A DNA stretch of 64,000 nt from Vespa crabro. Lineage: Eukaryota > Arthropoda > Insecta > Hymenoptera > Vespidae. This document shows, in pieces, positions 23,472 through 36,615 of the stretch (positions within the stretch are counted from its first letter, which is position 1; each line of letters opens with the position of its first letter). The stretch is from contig NC_060955.1 in assembly GCF_910589235.1 (NCBI RefSeq), forward strand, positions 16,744,758 through 16,808,757, given 5' to 3'. A program made the position numbers and the translations under genes. The notes under the pieces are model-generated. The model was not told the origin of the DNA and did no database searches. It saw nothing but the letters and a program-made list of their open reading frames with translations.

Positions 23472-24936
23472 TACTTTTTAATAATAAATTTATTAATAGT
23501 ATTAGAGTAGTAGTAAACAAACAATATGATCAAATACTAATAAATATTTTGTATTGTTAATACATTAGGGGTATGACTATTACTTCTGGAAATGTAGTAA
23601 TACAAAAAGATAACAACAACCTCATTGGTATCAGTATTGGTGGTGGATCTCCTCTTTGTCCTTGTCTATATATTATACAAATTTTTGACAATACACCTGC
23701 TGCATTGGATGGTACTCTTCAATCTGGGGATGAACTAGTAGCTGTAAATGGGGTCTCTGTAAGGGGTAAAACAAAAGTAGAAGTTGCAAAAATGATACAG
23801 TCTTGTGATTCCCAAATTAGCATTAATTACAATAAATTGCATGCTGATCCTAAGCAAGGACGTACTCTTGACATTGCTTTGAAAAAGGTGATTAGTTTAT
23901 AATAAACAAAATATAAATTATTTGATTACCAAAGCATTACCTTCCATTAATGATCATAGGTTAAACATCGATTAGTAGAAGGGATGGGTAGTGCAACTGC
24001 TGATGCACTTGGTTTATCGCGTGCTATTCTTTGCAATGATGCTCTTGTTCAAAGACTAAATGCTCTGCAACGTACAGAAAATTTATATAGGGGATTAGTC
24101 TCTCATGCGAAAGCAACATTACATACCTTTTTTGATCTCACTCAAATTTACAAAGGCAAGTATATATCATTTTATTTTACTTAAGAAATATCAAATAAAA
24201 TTTTTTTAATGATGGAAAAATATTTGTGTTTATTTTAGCATTCGGAGATACTTTCGCAGCGATAGGCGTTAGAGAGCCACAGCCACGTGCTAGTGAAGCA
24301 TTTAGACAATTCGGAGAACAACATAGACAAATGGAAAAATTTGGAGTGACTATGTTAAAAACGCTAAAACCTATATTAAATGATTTAGGCACATACCTTC
24401 ACAAAGCAATACCAGATACACGTTTAACGATAAGCAAATATGCAGATGCAAAATTCGAATATCTTTCGTATTGCTTGAAAGTTAAAGAATTAGATGACGA
24501 AGAACAAAGTTATGCAGTATTACAGGAACCTCTTTATCGCGTTGAAACTGGAAATTATGAGTATCGATTGGTTCTACGATGTCGACAAGAAGCTCGTGCT
24601 AAATTTGCAAAATTAAGAGCAGATGTGCTCGTTAAATTAGAACTGCTCGATAATAAACATGTTCAAGATGTCGTATGGCAATTACAAAAATTTGCATCTG
24701 GGCTAGCAAAATATTATGCTAATAGCGCAGATTTATTATCGGCAGTAACATTATTCCCTGTAGAAGTTGACTTATCCCATTCCGCATTTCAATATAAATC
24801 TACTGGTCCTCAGTCAGTACAAGATAACGAAGATATCGATGAGTTTGAGCCAGAACAAAAACAAGAAGTCAAGGAAGAAGTTCTCATAGATACACAAAAT
24901 CCACCGTTAATATGGATGGACGGAAATAATATGTAG
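22751..24936 (+). CDS. PICK1: PICK1, PDZ-BAR protein (PRKCA-binding protein)
   Basis: PICK1 links membrane-protein C-termini to curved membranes and regulates receptor and secretory-granule trafficking. The conserved isoform uses 22751-22791, 23569-23887, 23960-24155 and 24239-24936, 417 residues. The acidic start MDFEDDFFFEEDK joins GMTITSGNVVIQKD as in other PICK1 proteins. The PDZ domain (about residues 15-105) has the binding loop LIGISIGGG; the arfaptin-like BAR domain (about 140-360) includes TADALGLSRAILCND, IGVREPQPRASEAF and YEYRLVLRCRQEAR. The tail is acidic. The intron after 24155 begins GCAAGT, a GC-AG intron required by frame. The first donor (GTTGGT at 22792) is weak, so exon 1 splicing is the least certain point. 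Two phase-matching exons between exon 1 and the PDZ exon are described separately. Confidence 0.93.
22913..23241 (+). CDS. candidate alternative PICK1 exons (cassette or alternative N-terminus)
   Basis: Segments 22913-23059 (147 bases) and 23182-23241 (60 bases) are open, both begin and end in the same phase (2-2), and so could be inserted between PICK1 exon 1 and the PDZ exon without changing frame. They would add 69 residues, including PPAIVELHQLAMMEDR and IPDVELVAQDQSIPQLPNIQ. The second has a good ATACAG acceptor and GTGAGT donor; the first has a good GTATGC donor but a weak AACAG acceptor, so it may instead be part of an alternative first exon starting at the internal ATGATG. I know no PICK1 with this segment. 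Confidence 0.5.
23427..23468. repeat. (AT)n microsatellite
   Basis: AT run in the PICK1 intron before the PDZ exon. Confidence 0.9.
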
Positions 24937-25845
24937 CGATATATATCAAAAGACAATTAAATGAGTACTTTTGAACTTTTATTATTAAGTATTAACTTTT
25001 TGAAGTTTATACATTATTGACAGTACAATATGCCTACAAGTACATTCCATATAAATTTTTCGTAAATTAGATTTTTATTTTAGTTCAGATTTGTATTATT
25101 ATTTGATAAGATATTAACGTATTTATTTATGTATTGTATAGTATATCATGTCGAATATATATATATGTACATAATGTATTATATTTAAAAAAAAATTCTC
25201 TCTTTTTAACTTTTCTATGGCTCTTTATATAACAAACAATTTAATGAGTTTACTTTATCAAACTACTTTAAGATAACTAATACTTAAAATACTAATACAT
25301 TCAAAATCACGTGACTACCGCTAATAAGTAAGCAACCAATTCGATCATAACCGCCATGACACCCTTCGCGTTTGCTCATTGTTAAGGTAACTATCGTGCA
25401 TTTTCAAGCTATAACAATTCTTAGTTTTAATTGTTACCAATATTAGCGCTATAATCTGTTTGTGACAAAGTGTTGGTAATGTTATTATTTTTGTATCAAA
25501 TTTAATCACTTTTGTGGATTGTAAAATCTTTTGGATCATAACAAAAAACTTTCTTTACTTGTTAAATCTATAGTGATCGTATTTAAAAAAAAGAAAGAAT
25601 AGTATTGGTGGAAGATGCTCTTTCTAATCTATTGTCGATAAAACAGATTACTGATCAATATGTTGGTAATTTATAGAATGTATACATTCTATCACGTTTA
25701 AAAGAGGAAATAGTTTATATTTGAATATATCTCATATATATATCGTAATTTTTAGTTAATTGTAAGAAAACCGGATTTATATCTCTTCAACGTGTATATT
25801 TTTTTTTCTTTTCTTTTCTTTTCTTTTTTTCTTTTTCTTGTTGTT

Positions 25846-25889
<44 letters not shown>

Positions 25890-26455
25890 AAAAAAAAGAA
25901 AAGAAAAAAAAAGAAAAAAAAAAAACGTAGATCGCGCAGAGAATCTTTCGGTTACGACGGAATCAACCAATCGAAAGGTAGACTTTTCATACCAACGCTA
26001 AGAATGTAGATAAATTGGTTAAACTGCAGTGTCGCGTATCTTCAATCTGGCGATCTGTCAATTGCTTATAACGAAGAAACAGCTGATCCTTATGATCGAG
26101 ATACTGACAAATTTTATCCCATCAACAAAGGTTACATGTGACATTTGCAAAGTAAATACTGTACATTTTCTTTACCAGTACTCCTCGCATTTTTTTTCGA
26201 CGAATGATAGCGTGGGGACATTATGGTATACGCAATGACTTGTACCGTATCCCAAAAAAATGAATGCAACTCTACGGTGTTACTGGTTGCAAGTATGTAA
26301 ATGATTATTGACCTCTTTTATTATTATTTTAAATTAATCTCGGTTATAATACGGTGATTTGTGAGAAGTACTTGGATATTTAATAATCATTACAAATATA
26401 TCATAACTGCTATGACTAATATTTTTTTTTCTTTTTTTTTTTCTTATCTATTTCA
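24937..26455. other. intergenic region and 5' UTR intron of the zinc-finger gene
   Basis: AT-rich DNA with no coding exon seen. It includes an AT microsatellite (25851-25886) flanked by T-rich and A-rich tracts. A clear pyrimidine tract and TTTCAG acceptor end at 26456. Confidence 0.5.
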
Positions 26456-26501
26456 GCGCCTCTTTTTATTTAAGTGTGCACCACATTAATGCAATAATAA
26501 T

Positions 26502-28028
26502 ATGCTAAGGTCAAAAGACTCTGACAGCGACGGTGTTACAACTAATACCGTACGAGTCCAAGAAAGTTGTAGAGGCAAAAAAGGTGATAAGGGACATGAA
26601 GAAAGTAGTGGATGCATTCTAAAAAACGCTTTGCTTTCTATACAATCTGACGAAGAAGATTTCTTGGAGAAAGAAGCATCCAAGGTCTTACTTCTTCAGA
26701 AAGGATCAGATGTTGACGGTGAGTCTGCAACTAATTCTTGGAATAATGTAAATACAGATTCGTCGGTATCATACGTCACTTCTATTCCTAATGGAAAAGA
26801 ATTTGTTATTTTAACTGGTCTTGAACAAGTTAATGATAAAGCTGTGACTACGACTAAAGGACTGAAACTGTATGATAGTTTGATCCCTTTTGAAAAAAAT
26901 TCTAAAATTCAACATAGTTCAAAACAGCACAATAAAATAATATTGTTGGGCGAATTTGTGTCCGAACAAGAAGCAATAATTGGTATTAAAAACGGGGAAC
27001 AAACAGAGACTACGAAAGAAATAAAAGAAAGCATGGAACAAATAAATTACAATACCAAAACATTCGATAATAGTCAGTTTGAGAAAAATGAGGCAGATCT
27101 TAAGGAAAGTAACAATTGGTTGAAGAGTTTCCGACCTCTTCCTCTCTATTATACAGAACGTGGTAAACCTTATTTGAAGTGTCCAGCCTGTGGTGCTATG
27201 TTTTTCACATCGACCTCATTTCAAAAACATCTTTTTACACATATGTATAAGGAAAGAGAAGCATATACTTGCTCATTTTGCGAATATACTAACACAGAAC
27301 CTGGTATGTTGTTCGCCCATTTGTCAAAGCACCAAGATCAGTGCGAATATTGCAATGAAAATATAATGCGCAAAAGTAATTTTGAAAAACACTGGGGTAT
27401 TTGCTCTCTAAGTTTCAGTATCAAGAGAGATCGCAGAGGAAGATTTGTATGTACAATGTGTAAACTAGTGTTTGATTTGTTGCCCCAATTAGAAAAACAT
27501 TGGTTTAAACATGCTTGCAAAAAAAGGCGGACTTACCAGTGTAAAGAATGTGGAGGATTGTATGGAAACAAAACCATATTACAAAATCACAAGTGTTTAA
27601 AGTGTCCCGTCTGTGGTGAAGTTTATGATAGCTTACATAGATTAAAGGCACACACAATGTGGATGAAACATCATTTGAAGTGCCTAATTTGTTCCTACGA
27701 ATTTGTTCTCGCCATGGATCATGAAAAACATTTAGCTATGCACAGACAGGCTTATTTACCTATGAAAGAGCATGCTCATTGTTTGGAAGCAGCCGACGGA
27801 AAATCATATCAATGCGATCTTTGTGACAAAATATTTTATGCTTTAACACGACTGATATTACATGTAAAGGAAGATCACGGGATAGAGGACATAAAAAGAG
27901 AAGCTATTAAAGAGGAAAAGGATGAGAAGGAGCATAACGAGGGTAATGGAAATAAAGCTACATATCCGAACCTATGCGAAGCGCCTATTTGTTATACGGG
28001 CGGTCGAAATGTTAGTTTAATTAAATAA
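26502..28028 (+). CDS. C2H2 zinc-finger protein, eight fingers
   Basis: A single coding exon of 508 codons preceded by a 5' UTR acceptor (26456) and an in-frame TAA at 26487-26489, which fixes the start. Residues 1-215 are acidic and serine/threonine-rich without a recognised domain. Zinc fingers run from about residue 226 to 460. Standard C2H2 examples are CPACGAMFFTSTSFQKHLFTH and CTMCKLVFDLLPQLEKHWFKH; others are irregular, with Cys as the last ligand (CEYCNENIMRKSNFEKHWGIC; CKECGGLYGNKTILQNHKC). Short, uneven linkers rather than TGEKP suggest it is not a KRAB-type array. The C-terminus is a charged KEEKDEKEH stretch. A DNA-binding nuclear role is likely; I do not recognise an orthologue. 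It faces SETD3 tail-to-tail. Confidence 0.9.
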   Translation: MLRSKDSDSDGVTTNTVRVQESCRGKKGDKGHEESSGCILKNALLSIQSDEEDFLEKEASKVLLLQKGSDVDGESATNSWNNVNTDSSVSYVTSIPNGKEFVILTGLEQVNDKAVTTTKGLKLYDSLIPFEKNSKIQHSSKQHNKIILLGEFVSEQEAIIGIKNGEQTETTKEIKESMEQINYNTKTFDNSQFEKNEADLKESNNWLKSFRPLPLYYTERGKPYLKCPACGAMFFTSTSFQKHLFTHMYKEREAYTCSFCEYTNTEPGMLFAHLSKHQDQCEYCNENIMRKSNFEKHWGICSLSFSIKRDRRGRFVCTMCKLVFDLLPQLEKHWFKHACKKRRTYQCKECGGLYGNKTILQNHKCLKCPVCGEVYDSLHRLKAHTMWMKHHLKCLICSYEFVLAMDHEKHLAMHRQAYLPMKEHAHCLEAADGKSYQCDLCDKIFYALTRLILHVKEDHGIEDIKREAIKEEKDEKEHNEGNGNKATYPNLCEAPICYTGGRNVSLIK

Positions 28029-29496
28029 CAATAATTACTTTTAAAGCAAGCAGCAGATTACACGTCGGTACAACAGTGTGGACAAGTACTTTGGCTGTGA
28101 ATCGCTACTAATTGCTCCTGCGAAGTACGAAAAATTGGAATACAAATGTGTAATAATTTTAAACATACATTTTATACTCTTACGAATATATAACACATAA
28201 TTACGTTATAGAAATTAAATCGTACTGTTGTTGAAACTCAATATATAAATGTCTATGTTAAGAGTTAGTAAGTTCCCGAATTTATGATAGAGGCACACAA
28301 ATTATTATTATTATTATAAATCATATTAAAATGATACGTTAAATTTATAATTATATGCTTATAAGCAATGTATTTATTTTATAAAATTTTATTCGGAAAA
28401 AATAATATTATAAGAATTTGATTTTATTAATTGTTCAAACAGGGTAGCTTGCACAATGTCAAATGCTTTAATGATGCTTCTCTAATTTGTCTGTACCCTT
28501 GCGCATAAAAAGGAGTGGGCATCAAAAATTTTCGATTATTAAATAATGTACTCTCAAAATAATATACCGTTATATTATTCTTTTTTTTTGTCTCAATCCG
28601 TTTGTTCTTTACATTATAGAACATCTAAAACATTGTATAGAGATGTATAATTTCTGTATAAGCATACGCATTTTAACGTAATGCACAAGTATATCTCCAA
28701 CTTCTCTTGCATTGTCATACAGAGATGAAACCTTAATGATTAGGAAGCATTTAAGATGTTATGTTAGATTTTATTATTTTTTGTATTTTCTTCTTTGTTA
28801 CTTTTTTTTTGGTACTATGACTCAGTCACGTAATAACACCTTCGCAAAAATCTTTATAATGTACAATGTACTTGTAATTACAGATCTATATGGTAGCATA
28901 GCTATGCTATAAAATATTGGATGATATAAAGAGTTAAGTTTCCTTAAGTATTCTCTTTAAAAAAAATAAAAGCTTATTCATAATAACCACTTTTTTTTCT
29001 TTTTTTGATACACTTATTATTAAATACAGCAACTTGTCGAGCTCATAGTTGTTAGTAAATCATTACGATCTATCGATCGATCGATCACTATTCCACTGAG
29101 AAAAATGGTTCCGATAAGAACACAGCATATGTCGACGAAAGGCAATATGAAATATAGTCTAGCGTTTTGCGATCGTTGTTTTTCATTGAAAAATAAAAGT
29201 CGAGGTATATTCTATATACGTGCATTAAAACTTTTGCAATCAAACTTACTTTTTTTTCGTCTACATATACAGCATCTCGCTTTAATTCTTCTTTTATTTA
29301 TTTTTTGTTTTTTTTATTTTTTTTTGTTTTGTTTTTTTTCTGTTAAATGCATTTAACATTGATTCTCGTTTTCACTTTCTCTCTGTTTTCTTATCCTAGA
29401 TTTATCATATTGCAAAGATTTTTTCCTCATATCCAGCTTTTATCATCCCGAAGTATTATAGAGATAACTTGTAACTGTAAAAATAAAATTACATTC

Positions 29497-29544
<48 letters not shown>

Positions 29545-29647
29545 AAAAGAGAGAGAGAGAGAAAGAAAAAGAGAGAGAGAGATTCTTCATATGACAATAG
29601 TAGAAGATAGTCATATCCTCATTTGCCATTTTTGTGGCTCTCATTTT
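28029..29647. other. intergenic, zinc-finger gene to SETD3 (convergent)
   Basis: AT-rich 3' flanks of two convergent genes. A (GA)n run is at 29500-29581. A 65-codon minus-strand open frame at 28427-28624 has no start context or homology I can see. Confidence 0.5.
29500..29581. repeat. (GA)n microsatellite
   Basis: GA-rich run with AAAG interruptions beyond the SETD3 stop codon. Confidence 0.9.
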
Positions 29648-30333
29648 TCAGACTTTTAACCATTGTCCTACATAATCGAGTGCGCTCAATAGAATTTTCA
29701 TTTCGGATACTCTCAATTGTACGATCAAGCGTTGCATCTTCGGTAATCTGGTATTGAGTTTCTCTAAGTCCTCCTATATAATAAGGTAAAAAAAAAGAAA
29801 AAAAAAAATTGATATTATAATTCATTCAATTTATCATTTAATTTACAATTTTCTTTTATATATATTTTTAACTTTTACCTCTATTGTTGAAGGATATTTA
29901 GCAATTAGCAATTTTAATCTGTCTAATAAAAACTTCATCACGTTTTCTTCGACAATGGTATCTAAAGCACAATCAACGTGTTTTAAATCAGTAACTTTAT
30001 CCGATTTCAACCAATGGGTAAGTTCTATTTTTCTCATGTTAAAGACACGAAGAAATGCTAGAAGCGAATCCGAAATTGGTTCAGTGCCAGCTTTTAATAA
30101 AAAGTCACCGGTCGCCGGTAATCCTAATTTTTCTAAAAGCTCAATACGTTCTTTTCTAAGTGAATCTGATTTACTGATACCAAGAGGTAGTCTAACGCCA
30201 TCCTAGAAAAATTAATATCATTTAGCTGATTTTTCTTTTCTTTTTCTTTTTTTTTTTTAACACATTAAATCGTTTTATATCACATTTTAACTAGAAAATT
30301 TGATTATCTGCTAACAGATGACAATACCTTCGA

Positions 30334-30386
<53 letters not shown>

Positions 30387-31053
30387 TATATATATAATTA
30401 GATATGATTAAGAAATATTATAAGTAAGAAAACATCAGATCCGCATAATATGTTAACATGGTTGATTTATGTACATACATATACATAAATTATCATTTCT
30501 TATATACCTTTTTATTTTCTAGACAAACGAATCCTGAATGTACTAGAAAATCGGAATTAGTTCTTGAACCATAACTAATGAATATCTGTTCTCCTTTTTT
30601 AAAATCTCTCATGGCATAACATTCGCAACAATCAGAAGTTGTATTAAAACCTGTAGTTATCTAAAAAAAGAGAGCATTTTTTAGATAAAATATTATTACA
30701 TATGGTCTCAAGAGAGAGAGAGAGAGGAAGAGGGAGAAAGAGGGGGGAGAGAAAGAGAGAAATATATAGACATATAAAATGTTTATTTACCCTTCCTTCT
30801 TCATGATTACACATATCCCACATTGGTATCAAAGCATGTATCATACTGGATCCATCTTCACTTGGGATTAAATTTTGTCTTGTCATTACTGTAGAAACGG
30901 CCCAACTGAAAAAAAGAAATACTAACATAATAAATATTAATAGTAAATATCGATATTTTTACATAAATTTATATTTTTATTTTACATAAAATTGTGTGTG
31001 TGTTTACGTAATTATACTACACATATATATATATATATATAGTGTATAGCTAT

Positions 31054-31086
<33 letters not shown>

Positions 31087-32057
31087 GTGTATAGCTATAT
31101 TATAATATATATATATATACTATAACATAGATCTTTATCTTAATCTTTTTGTAAAGATTAAGATGACATACTATTTATATAAAAAAAAACATGGAGATAT
31201 ATATACATCATTTTTGAAAAGGAAGAAAAAAGAGAACATTCGTTTTCGGATTAGCAGAGCGAACTACTACTTTCCCCTTCGAAACGATCATAGGAAGGAG
31301 AATAATCATTTTACAGTCTCACGACGATCTTTTTTGTTTTTCTTTTTTTTTTAAGAACTTGACCTAGATCACCGGAAATGGAAGTATATGGTATATACAT
31401 AAAAAGATTCATAGCTGTTGCTTCGTCGTTTCCCTTTCGACTTTCTCTATCTCTTCAGGAAAAAGAGGTTCTCACTTCTTTGATCCTCATCTATAGTTTT
31501 TACATACATATTTATATATAACTTTTATTGTAAGAATAACGAGCGTGCCTTTCTTGTCAATATAAATCAACTACATATTTACATATTTATATACAAACAT
31601 ACATACATTTGAGAACATACATGGTAGTTGAGAAGATCGAGAGATACTATGTATCTTAATAAAAACGAATCTGTTATTAACCCTTTGATTGGCAACGTAT
31701 TGATTTTAATATACATCTTTTAAAAATTTGTATTTGTTCGAAATTAAAAACTTTCAATTACATATATATTAAAATTAAGTTCAAAAAGTTTTATGGTTTT
31801 CAATCATTTTTTATATTTTTGTTGTTTTGTAAATACTTAATTAATCATCTTCGTTATTTTTTAATTTTGTCTGTTAATATTATTGTTATTGTAGTATTTC
31901 ATTATATGTTTATTATTACGATTAATATAATTTAATTATATGTACATAATTAGAATATCATATATTGCATAAGTAATTATATAAATATTATAATATAACG
32001 TCCTATATGTATATTTATTTTTGATATATATATTATTTCAATAATTATTATGTATTT

Positions 32058-32095
<38 letters not shown>

Positions 32096-34218
32096 TAATC
32101 TTTATATTTATATAAAAATATATGATCATAGTAATCAAAGGAATAAATTAGAATTATTATGAATTTCATAGTTCAAATTAATTAAGGCCTTCTTCACTAA
32201 GCAAGATGTTCAATGAGGAGTAGGAATAAAAAGAGAAAGAAAAAGAAAGAAGGGAAAATTGTAGGGACAATAGTGAAAAAGGAGAGGAGAGTCTCGACGT
32301 CATCAGTTGGTATTTGCAGCAGGGATAGGATGGGGATGCACACTTGAGTGCACGTGGGAAGGTCGTGAGATCTTTGCTACGCGTACCAAAGCGTACTTTC
32401 TCCCAAGGAGATGATGCATCATCGACAACGGTGATACTGAACTGAACGTGCGAGTGAATAAAGAAATAGCAATTTCAAATATCAACTTGTAATTATCATA
32501 TAATAAAGAAATATAAGAAAAAATATATCATATAATAAAGATTTTTTTCGTTGACAATCAGATTCATTGAATTAAAAATAGAGACAATTAGTTTCATTTC
32601 TTTTCTTTTTTTTAAATGTGACTTTCTCTTTTGCAATTTCATCTTAAATATATTTAAATTCCATATGTTTTGTAGAAAAAAAATCAGATTACTTAATTCT
32701 AAAATATAAATTGAAATAAACAAATTTAATTTATAGAAAAATTAAATTCTAGAATATATTACAACAAATATAAAATTCATGAAATTAAGAAAATAAATAA
32801 ATAAATAAATAATGTAAAAATATTAACAAATTAAATTCAAATCCACTTGAGAAATATATTACAAATATTAAATTAAAAAGAAAAAGAAAATTATAAATAT
32901 TAATCAAATTCAAATTAAATGTAAACAAATTTAAATCAATTTTTTCAAGAGATTTTTTAGAGATTGCTTTAACACGATAAATGCTTTAATATTAATATTG
33001 AAATATATTATTATTTCTCATTATAAAGAAAATATCTTCTATACTAAATATATATATATTTTTATAATTAAATATATATATAATTTTTATATTTATTTCA
33101 ATATAAAAATATATATACTAAAAATAGTAAGTAAAAGTTTTCTTCAATGTTTGTATAAAAAATGGAACGAACTTTTGCATCAACCCAATGTATATACTGT
33201 ATGTGTGTATATGTATATATACATATGTCTACAGGATAAAGATTACATTTTTATAAATATTTAGTTACATTTCGATGACATTAATATTAAAACGTTGGAC
33301 GGTTTTATCTTATTATTATTATTTTCAACTAATTGTGAAAAGGAAAAAATGATGCTCCTTTTTTCTCATCCTCTTTCTCGTAACCAGCAGAAACGTGTGT
33401 GAAAAGTGAAACTCGGTGTATAAGTACGTACAATGAAGAATTAATAAAGAAACATGTATAACACGCGTGTATGAAACAAAAGAGTAAAATAGGATGAGTT
33501 TTACTCTGTTTGTAACAACGAAAGTCGTATTAATTATTTCGAAGTGTAAAATTATGTGATTTTCTCTCTTTTTCTCCTTTTTCGAATTCTATATTATATT
33601 TTTGATCTTCAACGTAGATATCTATTAAAAATATATTACGACTGAAATTAAAATAATGTTTGAATAATGGAAAGAAACAAACGAATAAATTATTTAATCG
33701 TGAAACGAAGTATTTTTTTTTATAAATATACTTCACTCGAATAGGAGTATTTAGGAAAAAAAAACAAATAATGTATTTATTTATTCTTTCATCACATAAA
33801 AAAATGTAGATCTTAATCTTCGAACAGTAAGAAAAAGTACATACTGTATCTGGTAAGAAGATAAAGAAGAAGATTGTGCGTTAAGAGAACGTTTAGATCG
33901 CAGACTCCTCTCCTCTCGAATTTCACCGGCTTACTTTAGCAGCAACCGCAGAGAAAACTCTCGTCAGTCGACAAGAACGATTTGCCCAGTGTGGGCGGAC
34001 ATTTCGTTTATGTAAAAAGACAAGAAACTAACAAAATCAAATATACCCATGCACACATATTCATATATATGTATATATACGTGTAGTGTAATTTGTGATA
34101 AAAAGATTACTAAAAAAGAAACCAGGAACGAGTTTTTTTAAAACTTTTTTTGTAATCGATCAGTGATAGATCCTAAAAAAGAAAATAAAAAGAAAAAAGG
34201 ATAGTGACAATTCAATAA

Positions 34219-34263
<45 letters not shown>

Positions 34264-36567
34264 TATTCAATTAATTAAATAATAGCCGATAAATAAATGT
34301 TTTTGTGTTTGTTTTGAGATCGAATGAACTTCATTTTGGGCTTGTGTAATCGGAAAAACGTGATTTTTGTAATTCTGTGTATAACCGCTATAACGATACA
34401 TATCTTGGACTATGCAGAAGAGGATCATTCTATTTTTATCGATCGCGAACATCCTGTATCTTCCAGGTTGTCGTTCAGTTCACGGAGAAACGACACTGAA
34501 CAGGCCAGAAATCGAAGATATCGTGATCGAAGATCATGTGGTAAGAAAGTTAAAGAAAATGTGAAAAGATAATAAAAAAGAAAAGAATGAAAAAAAAAAA
34601 GAAAATAAAAAAAAGTAGAACCGATTCGCCTAGATTCACCGAGTGCGAAGCATCGAACGGAAGTATTCATTTAGAAGGAGCACGAATGCGAGTCCTTTGA
34701 TGTGTACTCTTATTCTCGAAAATAATTTACAAACTTGAGACAAATTATATTATGTCATTTATTAAAATCAACTAATAATGTCATTTCGATTCGAATTTTT
34801 AAGCAAAATTTTTTAAACCTTTTTGATTTGTTACACATACATATGACAAATATTTCTGAAAATCTCGAAATTCTGAATAATTATCGAATTTAATAATAAT
34901 AATTATCATCAAGGTTGAATAATATATTGTTCGTATAAATGATTAGTGTCGTTCCGATACTAATTTTTAATTGAATTGTTCCACATTTCTTTTTTTTATT
35001 ATATACATACGCACACATATGTATAATATATATATAATTAAAAGTTGTTGAAATTTCGAAATCTCTTGTTTAATGCAAATAGTTATATTTTGATTTTTTT
35101 ATAATTTTGAATAATAAATTGTATAATAATAATAATAATAATAATAATCATTATCGTCATTATAGTTTCTCGGATTTCACGCGATCATAGAAAAGCGAAA
35201 GGTATAAATACATACGTATATATATATATATATATTAAAGTGTGTTTGTATGTACGTAAGAGGAAGGAACCACTTCGTTGTCATCACGTATCGTAATTAG
35301 CAAAGAGACGGCTCGAGAAAGTGTAGGACATTGCTACGATGGGACGAACGACCACGATGTAACAATCGGTAAACCACAAGATAGAAAGATAGATAGAAAG
35401 ATAGAAAGAAAGAGAGAGAAAGAGAGGGGAAGAGAAAGCTGGTAGCTGGTAAAAATTCGAGACTACGAACATTTTGTCACCATTAAATGATCCCGAAGAA
35501 GATGAACATATTTAAGAGAAAAATCCTTTTCTATTTAACGCACGTTAAGTGCCAAATCGTAGAGAAAATTTGTGTTAAAAATTTTTCGGAATTTCTTTAC
35601 CGACGTACGTGAGAATTTCATTTTACCGATTGAAAATAAAATCAAATTTTAATATAAAAAATTATTAAAAATGTTATAGTAAAATTTTTCAGCAAGATAG
35701 AAACAAATATCGAATTCGAAGATTTAATATAAACAAATATAATAATAAAATTTTTACGCATTTAAAAAAAAAAGAAAGAGACAGAAATAGATATGATAAT
35801 ACCGAGATTGAGGATTTAATATGAAAAAGATAATATCAATAATATCAAAATATTTCGTATACTAAAACAAACAATGAATTGGAATTATAAAAATATAGAA
35901 TACAAAAATATTAAATTAAAAAAAAAATTATTACGGTACTGAATTTACTAGTTTACATCTTTCATGGCCTTCTCTCGCATTTTCGGCGTTCGATCAGTTG
36001 GAACGAAATAAACTAGCGTGCAAAGTAGTTACCAGAAAATCTATTGAAAAATTAAAAGAGAAAAAAGGAAAAGAAATATGTGATTAGAAAGAGAACGGAG
36101 AAAGATTTCATAAATAGTTTCGTTCGATACGAAAATATGAAATAAAGATCTTCGAAAAAGATCTTCTAGTGAAACGATTTTCTTCCTTATTTTCTTTCCT
36201 TTCGATCTCACGAAATAAGAGACGATGATGGATGCGTAGTTCCGCTTTAAAAAAAAAATAAAAAACTCATTAAAAACACATGTATGCATGTAAGAACGAA
36301 CACATCGTCGGGCGCGTTAACGATCGCACTTTCTTTTTCGTATGGTCGTTGAACTTTGATCGTTATTTGCGTTTGCACAGCTCGTTTCGCCGCACTTACT
36401 CGCATGACTTACGATATAGAAATTGGAGCTCTAATTTAACCTCAAAAAAGAAAAAAAAATTTTTATATTAAAAAATGGTAAAAATTTTATTATCAATCAA
36501 TTATTTTACTTATTTCAAATGTAATTAATTGATTCAAATAATTGTCAGATACTTATGATTTTTTCTC

Positions 36568-36615
<48 letters not shown>

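Larger units (their letters stand above)
30906..34323. other. SETD3 intron, left part, before the nested gene
   Basis: Very AT-rich, no coding exon. A more GC-balanced patch at 32280-32460 stands out. The stretch 33880-34010 is also higher in GC and probably holds the nested gene's promoter or first untranslated exon. Confidence 0.45.

Noticed and set aside
28427..28624. Minus-strand 65-codon frame beyond SETD3
   Set aside because: No start context, splice signal linking it to SETD3, or recognisable sequence; SETD3 is complete with its own stop at 29648.
36573..36614. Poly(A) tract as the tail of a retroposed gene or SINE
   Set aside because: No element body, target-site duplication or pseudogene sequence is visible beside it.
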